This document shows positions 63,173 to 64,000 of a DNA stretch of 64,000 nt, piece by piece; position 1 is the first letter of the stretch, and the number at the start of each line of letters is the position of its first letter. Source of the DNA: Anas platyrhynchos (Eukaryota > Chordata > Aves > Anseriformes > Anatidae); NCBI RefSeq assembly GCF_047663525.1, contig NC_092621.1, positions 8,304,501 to 8,368,500 of the forward strand, written 5' to 3'. Made by a program: the position numbers and the translations under genes. The notes under the pieces are model-generated. The model made no database searches, was not told the DNA's origin, and worked only from the letters and a program-made list of their open reading frames with translations.

Positions 63173-64000
63173 CTTAAATATCATTTGTAATATTATGGAT
63201 GACTTTAGCTTAAAAGCTATAAATACTAGACAAAACCTCAATGATACAGTCTTGGAGTAGGTAAACAACACAGTTACAACAAGATGTCAGGAGATAGGCT
63301 AGCTAAGCCTTAGGCCTCTATCTAAATGTTGTACACTCTGTATGTGCCATTTTCACAATTCTATCTGATACCTGCTGATTTATCCAGTAGACAAGATAAC
63401 AAAGAATTGTTCCTTACTTATTTTCTCCATTAAACTTTTGATTTTATAAACTTCTAAGGTCTCTCTAACATAGTCCAACTTTTCCAAGCTGAAGAGTCCT
63501 AGTTGGTTGGGTTCCACACTTGAGTCATGCAACGGACAGTTCAGATGTTACCACCAAAGAGCAACAGCAAACATTTCAAACTTAGATTCAGCATCTCTGC
63601 GGAGCAAAAATCCACTACAGCAGTCTTTCACTTCAGAAATGGACACAACATAAAAATGAGGAACTTTGTTAAAGAGAATGTAAAAGGACAGTCCAAAGAG
63701 TAAAAGCACTTATAAATGGCATGCATTTGTTTAATAGTCATGCTGGGTCTTCAGAAAAGGACACACAGCCTATGAAGGCAGACTTCAGAAAGCTGAAACA
63801 GAGTCATACTACTGAAGCAGAACAGCAAACTTTACAGTTATACCCAGTCAGGTCCAAATAAGGAAAATACCAAAGAACAAATTCTGAGAAATTAATACAG
63901 AAGGAAAAAATAATAATAAAAAGCACAGTAAAGCCCAGCCAAATATTAAAGGTTACCTTGAGAAAAACATAGGGTCTACTAACAAATCCTACTTTAAATA

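Larger units (their letters stand above)
46167..64000 (-). other. Presumed last intron (or last introns) of the minus-strand gene
   Basis: To the right of the terminal exon there is AT-rich DNA with no exon I can call with confidence, and with CR1, MIR-like and L2-like remnants in both orientations. Frames that are open here are short and lack good splice signals. One weak phase-compatible micro-exon candidate sits at the extreme right edge (63,957-63,988). The intron status rests wholly on the terminal-exon call; if that exon is wrong this stretch is simply intergenic. Confidence 0.4.

Noticed and set aside
1-64000. CRISPR array, bacterial operon, phage or intact retrovirus
   Set aside because: No regularly spaced repeat-spacer structure, no LTR pair, no primer-binding site and no gag/pol/env-like frames. 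The repeats present are vertebrate LINE/SINE and simple types.

Overview
The window looks like vertebrate nuclear DNA, most probably from a bird. The diagnostic signal is a set of CR1 LINE fragments, several still carrying the avian-type 3' end (GGTCCCTTCCAACC followed by ATTCTGTGA-like octamers). There are also faint MIR/L2-like remnants, a tRNA-derived SINE-like piece and many A/T-rich simple repeats. I see no bacterial-style gene, CRISPR array, operon or intact retroelement, and no complete protein-coding gene. All calls are from reading the sequence by eye; no alignment, GC calculation or repeat library was available.

Region 1 (about 1-42,600) appears intergenic. Its open reading frames are short, overlap on both strands, lack splice context and fit chance expectation. 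It holds a pure (TTCCC)n array of about 220 bp with a tRNA-like SINE remnant beside it (15,150-15,515). It also holds three CR1 fragments (16.6 kb, 20.1-20.6 kb, 30.5 kb), a perfect 20-bp inverted repeat inside the second CR1, and two diverged direct copies of a ~330-bp segment about 1.5 kb apart (26.3 and 27.8 kb). Several AT-rich, homeodomain/POU-motif-bearing stretches could be distal regulatory elements, but this cannot be shown without alignment.

Region 2 (about 42,700-64,000) is visibly more AT-rich. It seems to contain the 3' end of one minus-strand gene: a terminal coding exon at 45,953-46,166 with a good branch point and 3' splice site, a candidate AT-rich 3' UTR running down to a possible poly(A) signal at 42,769-42,774, and a long upstream intron to the right-hand edge. 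The intron carries CR1, MIR-like and L2-like fragments. The 70-residue C-terminal peptide is acidic/hydrophobic at its end and has a basic Ser/Arg-rich middle; I do not recognise the gene and give no symbol.

I did not find a convincing undescribed biological system. The most useful leads are the unidentified terminal exon, the G4/H-DNA-capable pentanucleotide array, the template-switch-like palindrome, the duplicated 26/28-kb segment and the compositional change that coincides with the gene's 3' end.
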